NCBI GenBank assembly: GCA_008668455.1 | Contig: RQCD01000194.1 | Location: 1-8,557 of the forward strand | DNA length: 8,557 nucleotides | Direction: 5' to 3' | Origin: Clostridia bacterium | Lineage (GTDB): Bacteria; Bacillota; Clostridia; UBA1381 | Part shown: positions 1 to 5,930 of the stretch, in pieces | Numbering within the stretch: the first letter of the stretch is position 1 | Layout: the number at the start of each line of letters is the position of its first letter | The notes under the pieces: generated by a model | Seen by the model: only the letters and a program-made list of their open reading frames with translations | Told to the model about the DNA's origin: nothing | Database searches by the model: none | Position numbers and translations under genes: made by a program

Positions 1-213
1 CCTGCCGCCATGAGCCAAGAAGGCGCAGTGGTAATTTACGTCGGAATTAACCGGATGGCCGAAAAGAAGCGGGGAGGGGATGGCGATTTTGAGGAATGTG
101 AAAAGGTTGCAGGCGCGATCACTCCCGTTCCAGGCGGCGTCGGACCTATGACGATTGCGATGTTAATGAGGAATACGGTGAAAGCAGCCAGAATACAGGA
201 GGAAAACAAATGA
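1..213 (+). CDS. folD: FolD, methylenetetrahydrofolate dehydrogenase/cyclohydrolase (3' end only)
   Basis: This is the C-terminal 70 residues of a bifunctional FolD. The enzyme oxidises 5,10-methylene-THF with NAD(P)+ and then hydrolyses the methenyl form to 10-formyl-THF in the cytoplasm. The frame is open from base 1, so the gene starts upstream of the window. The diagnostic FolD C-terminal signature PVPGGVGPMT is intact, followed by the usual helix IAMLMRNTVKAA. Upstream of it is GAVVIYVGINR, where most family members have VIDVGIN, and GDGDF, where GDVDF is usual. The catalytic lysine region lies outside the window. The stop codon TGA (211-213) overlaps the ATG of galK, so the two genes are probably co-transcribed and translationally coupled. 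Identification is secure; whether the two substitutions affect activity cannot be judged here. Confidence 0.95.
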   Translation, partial: PAAMSQEGAVVIYVGINRMAEKKRGGDGDFEECEKVAGAITPVPGGVGPMTIAMLMRNTVKAARIQEENK

Positions 214-1499
214 AAACAAAAGAATTATTAAAAAAACTGAAAGAAAACGCATACAGAGATCAGCTTGCTTACATTTATGCATGCGAGCCGGAGGAAACTG
301 AGAAATATGCAAAACGATTTGAGAAGGTGATCGGCGGCTTTGCCAAAACCTTTGGTGAGTCCGAGGAAATCCGTCTTTTCTCTGCTCCGGGCAGAACCGA
401 AATCGGCGGTAATCACACCGACCACCAGCATGGCTGTGTTTTAGCAGCAAGCCTGAATTTAGACGTGATCGGAGCAGTATCCCTAAACGGCACAAACACT
501 GTCAGAATCCAGTCTGAGGGGTATCCCATGGATGAAATCGACTTAGACGACCTGGAAATCCATCCGGAGCAATTCGATCGCGCAGCAGCCCTGATCCGCG
601 GTATTTTAAAGAAATTTTCCGATATGGGATACCAGCTTGCCGGCTTTGACGCTTACACTGTCTCCAATGTCTTAAAAGGCTCCGGCATGAGTTCATCGGC
701 AGCGTTTGAGGTTATAGTGGGAAACATGGTCAACAGTCTTTTTGCAAACGGAGAGGTGGATGCCGTAGAAATCGCAAAAATCGGTCAGTATGCAGAAAAC
801 GTTTACTTCGGAAAGCCCTGCGGTCTGATGGATCAGATGGCATCCTCGGTTGGTTCAGTCGTTGCGATTGATTTTAAAGATCCAAAAACCCCAATGATTC
901 GCAAGGTAGAGTTTGATTTCCCGTCCAGCGGACATGCGCTCTGCATTATTGATTCCGGCGCAGATCATGCCGATCTGACCGACGACTATGCCGGTATTAC
1001 AAAAGAGATGCGCGCTGTTGCAGAAATTTTCGGCAAGGAATATCTCCGGGATGTTGATCCGGAGGAATTCATGAAAAAGATTCCGGAGGTACGGCAAAAG
1101 CTCGGAAACGACCGTGCAGTTCTCCGTGCCATTCACTTCTTTAACGATAATCAACGCGCACAGGATGAGGTTGCAGCGCTCCGGGAAAACGATTTTGAGG
1201 CATTTTGCGACATGCTGAAAAAATCCGGCTATTCCTCCTACATGTATCTGCAAAACATCTATTCCGCCTCCGCACCGCTCCACCAGGCAGTTTCTCTGAC
1301 CCTGGCGCTATGTGACGAGCTGTTGGGCGACGCAGGCGCATATCGCGTACACGGCGGCGGCTTTGCCGGCACAGTGCAGGCATTTGTTCCGCACGATTTG
1401 TTAGCAGATTTTAAAGAAAAAATCGAAAATGTCCTCGGTCAGGGCAGCTGTCATGTGCTTGCCATCCGACCTGTGGGCGGTATGGAAGTAATCTTCTAA
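210..1499 (+). CDS. galK: Galactokinase (GHMP kinase family)
   Basis: Galactokinase phosphorylates alpha-D-galactose at C1 with ATP, the entry step of the Leloir pathway, in the cytoplasm. The 429-residue protein has the three GHMP landmarks in order: the galactokinase signature APGRTEIGGNHTDHQHG (about 59-75; R62 matches the catalytic arginine), the ATP-binding loop GSGMSSSAA (157-165), and the C-terminal HGGGFAGT (381-388). GLMDQ (205-209) carries the expected catalytic aspartate, D208. The signature deviates from the textbook GRxNxIGEHxDY in the way I recall from long clostridial galactokinases, which have an N-terminal extension of about 50 residues before the motif. The start is fixed by AGGAGG at 197-202, seven bases before the ATG. 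It overlaps the folD stop as ATGA. No galT or galE follows; the unit ends at a strong terminator. Galactokinase is much likelier than another GHMP sugar kinase. Confidence 0.93.
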   Translation: MKTKELLKKLKENAYRDQLAYIYACEPEETEKYAKRFEKVIGGFAKTFGESEEIRLFSAPGRTEIGGNHTDHQHGCVLAASLNLDVIGAVSLNGTNTVRIQSEGYPMDEIDLDDLEIHPEQFDRAAALIRGILKKFSDMGYQLAGFDAYTVSNVLKGSGMSSSAAFEVIVGNMVNSLFANGEVDAVEIAKIGQYAENVYFGKPCGLMDQMASSVGSVVAIDFKDPKTPMIRKVEFDFPSSGHALCIIDSGADHADLTDDYAGITKEMRAVAEIFGKEYLRDVDPEEFMKKIPEVRQKLGNDRAVLRAIHFFNDNQRAQDEVAALRENDFEAFCDMLKKSGYSSYMYLQNIYSASAPLHQAVSLTLALCDELLGDAGAYRVHGGGFAGTVQAFVPHDLLADFKEKIENVLGQGSCHVLAIRPVGGMEVIF

Positions 1500-1501
1500 G
1501 A

Positions 1502-1564
1502 AAAAAACAGACTGTTTGAGCGTATCAAAGCACATCGCCTTGATACGCAAACGGTCTGTTTTTT
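1502..1564. terminator. Bidirectional intrinsic terminator between galK and the epimerase gene
   Basis: A long hairpin starts two bases after the galK stop. A-tract plus CAGAC (1502-1512) pairs with GTCTG plus T-tract (1554-1564). GTTTG (1514-1518) pairs with CAAAC (1548-1552), and CGTATCAA (1521-1528) pairs with TTGATACG (1540-1547). There is one G-U pair (1513/1553), a two-base bulge at 1519-1520 and an 11-base loop. A run of T follows the stem on both strands, so it can stop transcripts from both convergent units. Confidence 0.95.
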
Positions 1565-1575
1565 ATTTCTGACAA

Positions 1576-2421
1576 TTAAAATTGTATCATATGCTTTCTG
1601 GTACAGGTTTCGCCTCTTGTTACCCGAATGATTCCGCGTTTTTCGGTAAGTTCATAAGAGCTTTTTGTAAAGTCCGGACAGCCGCACCACGGCTCTAAGC
1701 AGATATATTTTGCCTGCGGCTTTGTCCAGATCAGGAAGTAATCCGCACCCGGAAATTCCACCTTGATTTCCTTTCCGGTTCGGTTGTTCCGGAGCGTTGC
1801 TGCACGGGATTTCAGATTTAAAAATACCAGTGCATCCACCGCAAAATACTCGTACCGAAGCGGCAGTTCACGCACCTGTTCCCCAATGCGGACAGTTTGA
1901 TCGCTTAGCGTGTTTCCGTCTAAAACCACTGCGTCCAGATTTTCTTCCTTTTCAAAAATCACGCTGTATTCCTCAATCCCATTCGGGCAGGCATATGCCT
2001 CATGAGAACCAATCGAAAAATACATCTCTCCGTCAGTCAGATTCTTTACGTTATAGGTCACAAAAAGCTTGTCTCCCTCTAACTGATAGGTCACCGTCAG
2101 GAGAAAATCAAAGGGATATTCCTTTTTTGTTTCTTCACTGCTTTTCAGACTGAAAACGGCACGGTCTGCTGTTACCTCCTCAATCTGAAACTCACTATGA
2201 CGCGCAAATCCGTGCTTTGGGAGGGTATATTCCTTTCCGGCATAGGTGTACCGATCCTCCTTTAAGCCGCCGCAGATCGGAAAGAGCAGCGGAGAATGTC
2301 CGCTCCAGACAGCCGGGTCACCCTCCCAAATGAGTTCCTCCCCATTTTGTTTCACACTCTGAATCTCTGCTCCCAAACAGGAAATCTCAACTTTCAGATT
2401 TTCATTTGAAATTGTAACCAT
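1576..2421 (-). CDS. Aldose 1-epimerase family protein (LacX-like)
   Basis: This 281-residue protein belongs to the galactose-mutarotase-like fold and resembles the LacX branch of aldose 1-epimerases. Those enzymes interconvert the alpha and beta anomers of sugars such as galactose or glucose. Visible hallmarks are WEGDPAVWSGHSPLLFPICG (32-51), KHGFAR (69-74) with H70, FSIGSHEAY (135-143) with H140 as the likely catalytic acid, and CLEPWCG (241-247) with E243 as the likely catalytic base. Many relatives read IGGHPAF and EPWYG at the last two sites, so GSHEAY and EPWCG are mild variants. There is no signal peptide, so it is cytoplasmic. The start has AAGGAAAGGA upstream and lies 19 bases after the esterase stop, so the two are one operon. 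It converges on galK, which suits supply of alpha-galactose to GalK, but the true substrate is not shown by sequence. Confidence 0.88.
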   Translation of the reverse strand: MVTISNENLKVEISCLGAEIQSVKQNGEELIWEGDPAVWSGHSPLLFPICGGLKEDRYTYAGKEYTLPKHGFARHSEFQIEEVTADRAVFSLKSSEETKKEYPFDFLLTVTYQLEGDKLFVTYNVKNLTDGEMYFSIGSHEAYACPNGIEEYSVIFEKEENLDAVVLDGNTLSDQTVRIGEQVRELPLRYEYFAVDALVFLNLKSRAATLRNNRTGKEIKVEFPGADYFLIWTKPQAKYICLEPWCGCPDFTKSSYELTEKRGIIRVTRGETCTRKHMIQF

Positions 2422-2440
2422 TTTTATATTCCTTTCCTTA

Positions 2441-3400
2441 TCACATTTCTAAAAAGAATTGATAACTCATTTCCGTCTCATCCGGTAAAAATTCGTGTCC
2501 GAAATCCGGATAGATAATCGACTCCTTTTCGCAGGTCATCTTGTTATATGCCGCAAACTGCGTGGACGGCGGACAAATTGTGTCCATCAGTCCGGTATTC
2601 ATCCGAAATTTTGCCTTAACACGCGGCGCTAAGTATTGCAGGTCGATATAACCCAGCTTTTTGAAAATTTCCTTTTCATGCTCATGACGCGGATCGTTTT
2701 CACGGAAAAAGCCCCAAAGCTCTCCATATGCAGAATCGGTTAAATCCATTTCCCAAACGCGCTGATAGTCGCACAAGAACGGATAATTGGCGCAAGCGCG
2801 GTTAATTCTTGGCTCTAATGCCGCACAGGCAATGGTGAGCGCACCGCCCTGACTCATGCCGCCGACTCCAACTCTTGTCTCGTCCACATCCTCCATATCC
2901 ATCAGGATTCCGGCAAGCTCTGCCGTATCTAAGAAAACATCCCGAAACAGCAGCCGATCCGGCGAATCCTTGAGACCGCGGATAATGTGTCCCAGCATGG
3001 TATTTCCGGAATTTCCTCCAACGTCAATGGATTTTCCAGCCTGTCCGCGGCAATCCATCTGTGCAACAATCATGCCAGACACTGCATAAGCCAAATAGCT
3101 CATCCAAGGCTCGCTCGCGCCATGGTAGCCATGAAAACGCAGCACCGCCGGACATGGCTTTGTAATGTTTTTTGGTTTTAAAAGCTTTGCATGAATCCTT
3201 GCTCCATGCACACCTGTATAATAAAGGTCATAGCAATCTGCCACCGGCGACCAAAAATCTGCCGGAATCAGCTCCACCTGCGGATCGGTTGCTTTCATTT
3301 CCGCAATCGCACGATCCCAGTATTCCTCAAAATCCTCCGGCTTCGGGTTTCTCCCCTGATAGGTTCGAAGCTCCTCCAAGGGCATATCAATAATCGGCAT
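2441..3400 (-). CDS. Acetyl-xylan esterase / cephalosporin-C deacetylase, CE7 family
   Basis: This is a 319-residue alpha/beta-hydrolase of carbohydrate esterase family 7. These enzymes remove acetyl groups from xylo-oligosaccharides and related small acetylated substrates, and are usually cytoplasmic hexamers. Family marks, numbered from the chosen start, are the opening MPLEELRTYQG (6-16), HGYHG with the oxyanion-loop tyrosine (Y92), the CE7-specific RGQ (118-120), the nucleophile elbow GGMSQGG (180-186) with S183, GLMDTICPPST (270-280) with D273, and GHE (301-303) with H302. This matches the Ser-Asp-His spacing of Thermotoga and Bacillus CE7 enzymes. A longer frame reaches a TTG at 3460, but that lies inside the promoter -35 box, so it is rejected. 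ATG at 3400 has GAGGAG nine bases upstream; ATG at 3406 is only three bases away and adds two residues. There is no signal peptide. It is the first gene of an operon with the epimerase. Confidence 0.93.
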   Translation of the reverse strand: MPIIDMPLEELRTYQGRNPKPEDFEEYWDRAIAEMKATDPQVELIPADFWSPVADCYDLYYTGVHGARIHAKLLKPKNITKPCPAVLRFHGYHGASEPWMSYLAYAVSGMIVAQMDCRGQAGKSIDVGGNSGNTMLGHIIRGLKDSPDRLLFRDVFLDTAELAGILMDMEDVDETRVGVGGMSQGGALTIACAALEPRINRACANYPFLCDYQRVWEMDLTDSAYGELWGFFRENDPRHEHEKEIFKKLGYIDLQYLAPRVKAKFRMNTGLMDTICPPSTQFAAYNKMTCEKESIIYPDFGHEFLPDETEMSYQFFLEM

Positions 3401-3409
3401 ATTCATCCA

Positions 3410-3415
3410 CTCCTC
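3410..3415 (-). promoter_or_regulatory. Ribosome binding site deciding the CE7 esterase start
   Basis: GAGGAG on the minus strand lies nine bases before the ATG at 3400 and three bases before the ATG at 3406. The longer spacing and the family's usual N-terminus favour 3400. Confidence 0.75.
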
Positions 3416-3431
3416 ATAAAATTTCAAACTA

Positions 3432-3460
3432 ATTATATAGGTTACAGTCCTGTTTGTCAA
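3432..3460 (-). promoter_or_regulatory. Consensus SigA-type promoter of the esterase–epimerase operon
   Basis: The minus strand carries a perfect -35 box TTGACA (3455-3460), exactly 17 bases of spacer, and a perfect -10 box TATAAT (3432-3437). Transcription should begin near 3425, giving a leader of about 25 bases before the start codon. No cre-like or other clear operator was recognised around it. Confidence 0.9.
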
Positions 3461-3509
3461 GAGAAAAAACGAAATATCAACAAAATTTTGCCTGTAATAG
3501 AAAAATAGG

Positions 3510-3539
3510 TTGACTAAAGGAGGGAAAATGTGTTATACT
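3510..3539 (+). promoter_or_regulatory. Probable SigA-type promoter for rnj
   Basis: TTGACT (3510-3515), an 18-base spacer, then TATACT (3534-3539). Transcription would start near 3546, giving rnj a leader of about 320 bases. The spacer holds an AGGAGG-like run (3518-3523), which could be coincidence. It diverges from the esterase promoter, with the two -35 boxes about 50 bases apart. Confidence 0.7.
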
Positions 3540-3545
3540 AATAGT

Positions 3546-3864
3546 AACGTATGCAAGGAGCAAAACTCGCCTTGCTTACTATGATGAACGGATTTTAGTC
3601 CGGATATACCGGATGAAAAGTAACACAGAGGATCGTTTTTTGTGTTATATAATACGAACAATCAGCCTGATCCGCCGCGCTGCGCAAGGCAGAGGCAATT
3701 CAGGAACAACATGCAGGCTCTCAACAAAACCGGTCGAGTTTTCTTTTTGTGCATGCAGGCACGTTTTAGGCATTTTTTTGCGTTAGAACCGGGTTTGTTT
3801 TCCATACGGGAGATTTTTTTTCGTATGCCGAAGTATGGAACGGCATAAACATGGAGGTAATATT
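3546..3864 (+). promoter_or_regulatory. Long structured 5' leader of rnj, no known riboswitch recognised
   Basis: About 320 bases without a convincing gene lie between the promoter and the rnj start. I see several possible stems: GCAAGG (3553-3558) with CCTTGC (3570-3575); TCCGG (3599-3603) with CCGGA (3609-3613), competing with CGGA (3589-3592) and TCCG (3599-3602); TAACACA (3621-3627) with TGTGTTA (3641-3647); AGCCTG (3664-3669) with CAGGCT (3714-3719), competing with CCTGA/TCAGG (3666-3670, 3700-3704); and AACAAAACCGG (3723-3733) with CCGGGTTTGTT (3789-3799), one mismatch. Near the gene, CATACG/CGTATG (3803-3808, 3822-3827) competes with ATGCCG/CGGCAT (3825-3830, 3841-3846), which ends seven bases before the Shine-Dalgarno. 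I matched it to none of the riboswitch or T-box consensus motifs I know. RNase J autoregulation is a possible reading, not shown by the sequence. Confidence 0.45.
3853..3857 (+). promoter_or_regulatory. Ribosome binding site deciding the rnj GTG start
   Basis: GGAGG lies seven bases before GTG at 3865. An in-frame ATG at 3835 would add ten residues, but it sits inside a predicted hairpin, has no Shine-Dalgarno, and would put this GGAGG inside the coding region. Confidence 0.8.
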
Positions 3865-5532
3865 GTGGCAAAAAAAAGTAAATTAAAACTGATTCCCCTC
3901 GGCGGTCTGGACGAAATCGGAAAGAATATGACCGCTCTGGAGTATGGAAACGAAATTATTCTGGTGGACTGCGGCATGTCCTTTCCGGACGACGATATGC
4001 CGGGCGTTGACTTAGTGATCAACGACATCAGCTATTTAGAAAAGCACCGGGACAAGGTGCGCGGCATCTTCTTAACACACGGACACGAAGATCATATCGG
4101 CGGGTTGCCTTATTTCTTAAAGGAAATCAATGTTCCTGTCTATGGAACGCGTCTGACACTCGGTTTAGTGGAACACAAGCTCAAGGAGCATAATCTTCTG
4201 TCCAGAGTGAAACTAAACAGTGTAAAAACCGGAACAACCGTCAGCGCAGGAAAATATTTTTCTGTGGAATTTATCCGCACAAATCACTCTATTGCAGACT
4301 CCGCAGCGCTTGCAATCACCACACCGATGGGTATTGTTCTGCACATGGGCGACTTTAAAATTGACACCACCCCGATTGTGGGTGATGTGATTGATCTGAC
4401 CCGCATAGGCGAGCTGGGAAAGCAGGGTGTGTTAGCGCTCCTTTCAGATAGTACAAACGTGGAACGGCCGGGCTTTGCCATGAGTGAGCGGAGCGTCGGC
4501 GAAAAATTTGAGGAAATTTTTAAAGGCTGTAACAAGCGTATCATTGTAGCAACCTTTGCTTCAAACGTTCACCGCGTGCAGCAGATTATTAACGCTGCTG
4601 TGAAAAACGGCAGAAAGGTGGCAGTTTCCGGACGAAGCATGGAAAATATTGTGGAAATTTCAATTTTGCTTGGTTACATGAAAATTCCGGAGGGCGTTCT
4701 GATTAATTTGGATCAGATCAACCGCTACAATCCGAGCCAGGTGGTCATTATCACCACCGGAAGTCAGGGCGAGCCAATGAGCGCATTGACCAGAATGGCA
4801 TTTTCCGATCACCGCAAGGTGGAAATCACGTCAAACGATCTGATTATTATTTCTGCCACACCAATCCCCGGCAACGAGAAATCTGTTGCAAACGTGGTCA
4901 ACGAGCTGTTTAAAATCGGTGCAGAGGTCATTTACAAATCCCTCTCCGAGGTACACGTTTCCGGACACGCCTGCATAGAGGAACTGAAGTTGATCTTAGC
5001 GTTGGTAAAACCAAAATACTTCATTCCGGTGCATGGCGAGCACCGTCATCTGGTGCAGCATGCCGCGTTGGCAGAAAAAATGGGTATTGCACCGGAGAAC
5101 ACCTTTATTCTAAATAACGGGACGGTTTTGGAAATTGACGGACGCGGCGCAAAAATTAACGGCTCTGTACAGGCTGGAAAGGTTCTGGTTGACGGCCTCG
5201 GTGTCGGCGATGTCGTCAATATTGTATTAAGAGACAGAAAACACCTGGCACAGGATGGCTTGATTATTGTGGTTGCAACCCTTTCTTCCTCTACTAAAAC
5301 CCTGGTTGCCGGACCGGACATTATTTCAAGAGGCTTTGTGTATGTCCGCGAGGCAGAGGATCTGATTGATCATGTCCGTAGCGTTGCCCGAAATTCCATC
5401 GAACACTGCATGAACGGAAAAGCCGTCGACTGGACAACCGTTAAAAACAGCGTGAAATCCAGCATTTCACGGTATATCTATGAAAAAACAAACCGTAGTC
5501 CTATGATATTGCCAATCATTATGGAAGTGTAA
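3865..5532 (+). CDS. rnj: Ribonuclease J (metallo-beta-lactamase / beta-CASP RNase)
   Basis: RNase J is a zinc-dependent 5'-3' exonuclease and endonuclease central to mRNA turnover and rRNA maturation in Firmicutes. From the GTG start the protein has 555 residues, the length of B. subtilis RNase J1. The metallo-beta-lactamase core shows HGHEDHIGG (72-80), H141 in THSIADS-like context (NHSIADS), and HMGDFKID with D163. The beta-CASP part has LLSDSTNVERPGF (192-204), ATFASNVHR (229-237), GRSME (256-260), TTGSQGEP (297-304), SGHA with H368, and PVHGEHRH (388-395). The C-terminal domain follows a VLVDG…GDVVNIVLRDR stretch (440-458), and the protein ends PMILPIIMEV, as in RNase J1. All metal-binding motifs are present, so it should be active. 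It stands alone behind a long structured leader and ends at its own terminator. Only one paralogue lies in the window, so J1 versus J2 cannot be settled, but J1 fits best. Confidence 0.96.
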   Translation: MAKKSKLKLIPLGGLDEIGKNMTALEYGNEIILVDCGMSFPDDDMPGVDLVINDISYLEKHRDKVRGIFLTHGHEDHIGGLPYFLKEINVPVYGTRLTLGLVEHKLKEHNLLSRVKLNSVKTGTTVSAGKYFSVEFIRTNHSIADSAALAITTPMGIVLHMGDFKIDTTPIVGDVIDLTRIGELGKQGVLALLSDSTNVERPGFAMSERSVGEKFEEIFKGCNKRIIVATFASNVHRVQQIINAAVKNGRKVAVSGRSMENIVEISILLGYMKIPEGVLINLDQINRYNPSQVVIITTGSQGEPMSALTRMAFSDHRKVEITSNDLIIISATPIPGNEKSVANVVNELFKIGAEVIYKSLSEVHVSGHACIEELKLILALVKPKYFIPVHGEHRHLVQHAALAEKMGIAPENTFILNNGTVLEIDGRGAKINGSVQAGKVLVDGLGVGDVVNIVLRDRKHLAQDGLIIVVATLSSSTKTLVAGPDIISRGFVYVREAEDLIDHVRSVARNSIEHCMNGKAVDWTTVKNSVKSSISRYIYEKTNRSPMILPIIMEV

Positions 5533-5535
5533 AAT

Positions 5536-5580
5536 AAAAACAAGGAAGGGCTTTATATTTCAAAGCTCTTCCTTGTTTTT
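5536..5580 (+). terminator. Intrinsic terminator of rnj
   Basis: The 19-base arm 5536-5554 pairs with 5562-5580 with a single G-U pair and a seven-base loop. The stem core is CAAGGAAG / CTTCCTTG, and the 3' side ends in five T. It begins four bases after the rnj stop codon. Confidence 0.95.
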
Positions 5581-5651
5581 GAGGCTTTTTCACAGTCCCA
5601 TTTTTGGCAAAGGGAGAATTGCATATTTGTGTCTGCTTTTTTAGTATAGCA

Positions 5652-5768
5652 CCAAGCGTAACAAGCGTTGGAGGTGGCACATTTTCCGGTTGCAGCGGTT
5701 TGACAAGCATAACAATACCGGACAGTGTAATATACATTGCATCTGTTTTGTACATTAGTGTTTTTTGA
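5652..5768 (+). pseudogene. Relic of a BspA-like leucine-rich-repeat (LRR_5) protein
   Basis: The plus-strand frame from 5652 reads PSVTSVGGGTFSGCSG, then LTSITIPDSV (to 5729), then unrelated residues to a TGA at 5766-5768. This is just over one unit of the roughly 23-residue repeat (IPDSVTSIGxxAFxGCSxLTSI) found in large BspA-like surface proteins of gut bacteria. No start codon or Shine-Dalgarno stands in front, no further repeats follow, and it begins 70 bases after the rnj terminator. I read it as the leftover of a larger gene that was deleted or broken by rearrangement. Chance resemblance is unlikely given the match across 26 consecutive residues. Confidence 0.7.
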
Positions 5769-5858
5769 ATTGATTTTATATTTGATTTTTACGGTGTCCC
5801 CGATTTAAATCCGGTCAAACGCTATAGTGCATCTACTGTTTTTTAGTCAAATCGAATT

Positions 5859-5930
5859 TTCAAAAATGCTCAAAAACCGCATAAGAATGCGGTCAAAACA
5901 GATTGCATCTATTTTGACCGCTTTTTCTGG
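5859..5930. repeat. Terminator-like direct repeat, copy 1
   Basis: The first 26 bases (5859-5884) are identical to 8349-8374. A hairpin and the closing TTTCTGG follow in both copies. The hairpin arms differ from copy 2 by paired, compensating substitutions, while the core AGAT-x-GC-ATCT is kept. In copy 2 the closing TGG is the complement of the tRNA-Asn CCA end; here no tRNA body follows 5930. It may be the far boundary of an inserted segment or the tail of a lost tRNA gene. Confidence 0.85.
5889..5926 (+). terminator. Intrinsic-terminator-like hairpin in repeat copy 1
   Basis: GCGGTCAAAA (5889-5898) pairs with TTTTGACCGC (5912-5921). A C-A mismatch, then AGAT (5900-5903) pairs with ATCT (5907-5910) around a three-base loop. 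Five T follow on the plus strand. On the minus strand the hairpin is followed by T-rich sequence too, as in the tRNA-Asn terminator, so the direction in use is uncertain. A competing hairpin, ACCGCAT (5876-5882) with ATGCGGT (5887-5893), shares its 5' arm. Confidence 0.65.

Noticed and set aside
855..1283. Reverse-strand open frame of 142 codons inside galK
   Set aside because: It is the antisense shadow of a well-supported gene, with no recognisable domain.
3401..3460. N-terminal extension of the esterase from a TTG at 3460
   Set aside because: It overlaps the perfect promoter, lacks a Shine-Dalgarno, and CE7 proteins begin near MPLEEL, which fits the start at 3400.
3648..3653. TATAAT as a second rnj promoter
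   Set aside because: No acceptable -35 box lies 16-18 bases upstream.
3835..3864. Ten-residue extension of RNase J from ATG 3835
   Set aside because: No Shine-Dalgarno, and it would place GGAGG (3853-3857) inside the gene. The GTG start gives the RNase J1 length of 555.
3546..3864. Known riboswitch, T-box or 6S RNA in the rnj leader
   Set aside because: I looked for the conserved cores of T-box, TPP, FMN, fluoride, ZTP, preQ1, SRP and 6S-type RNAs and found none.
5700..5731. TTGACA … TGTAAT promoter candidate
   Set aside because: The spacer is 20 bases, and the boxes fall inside codons of the LRR relic.
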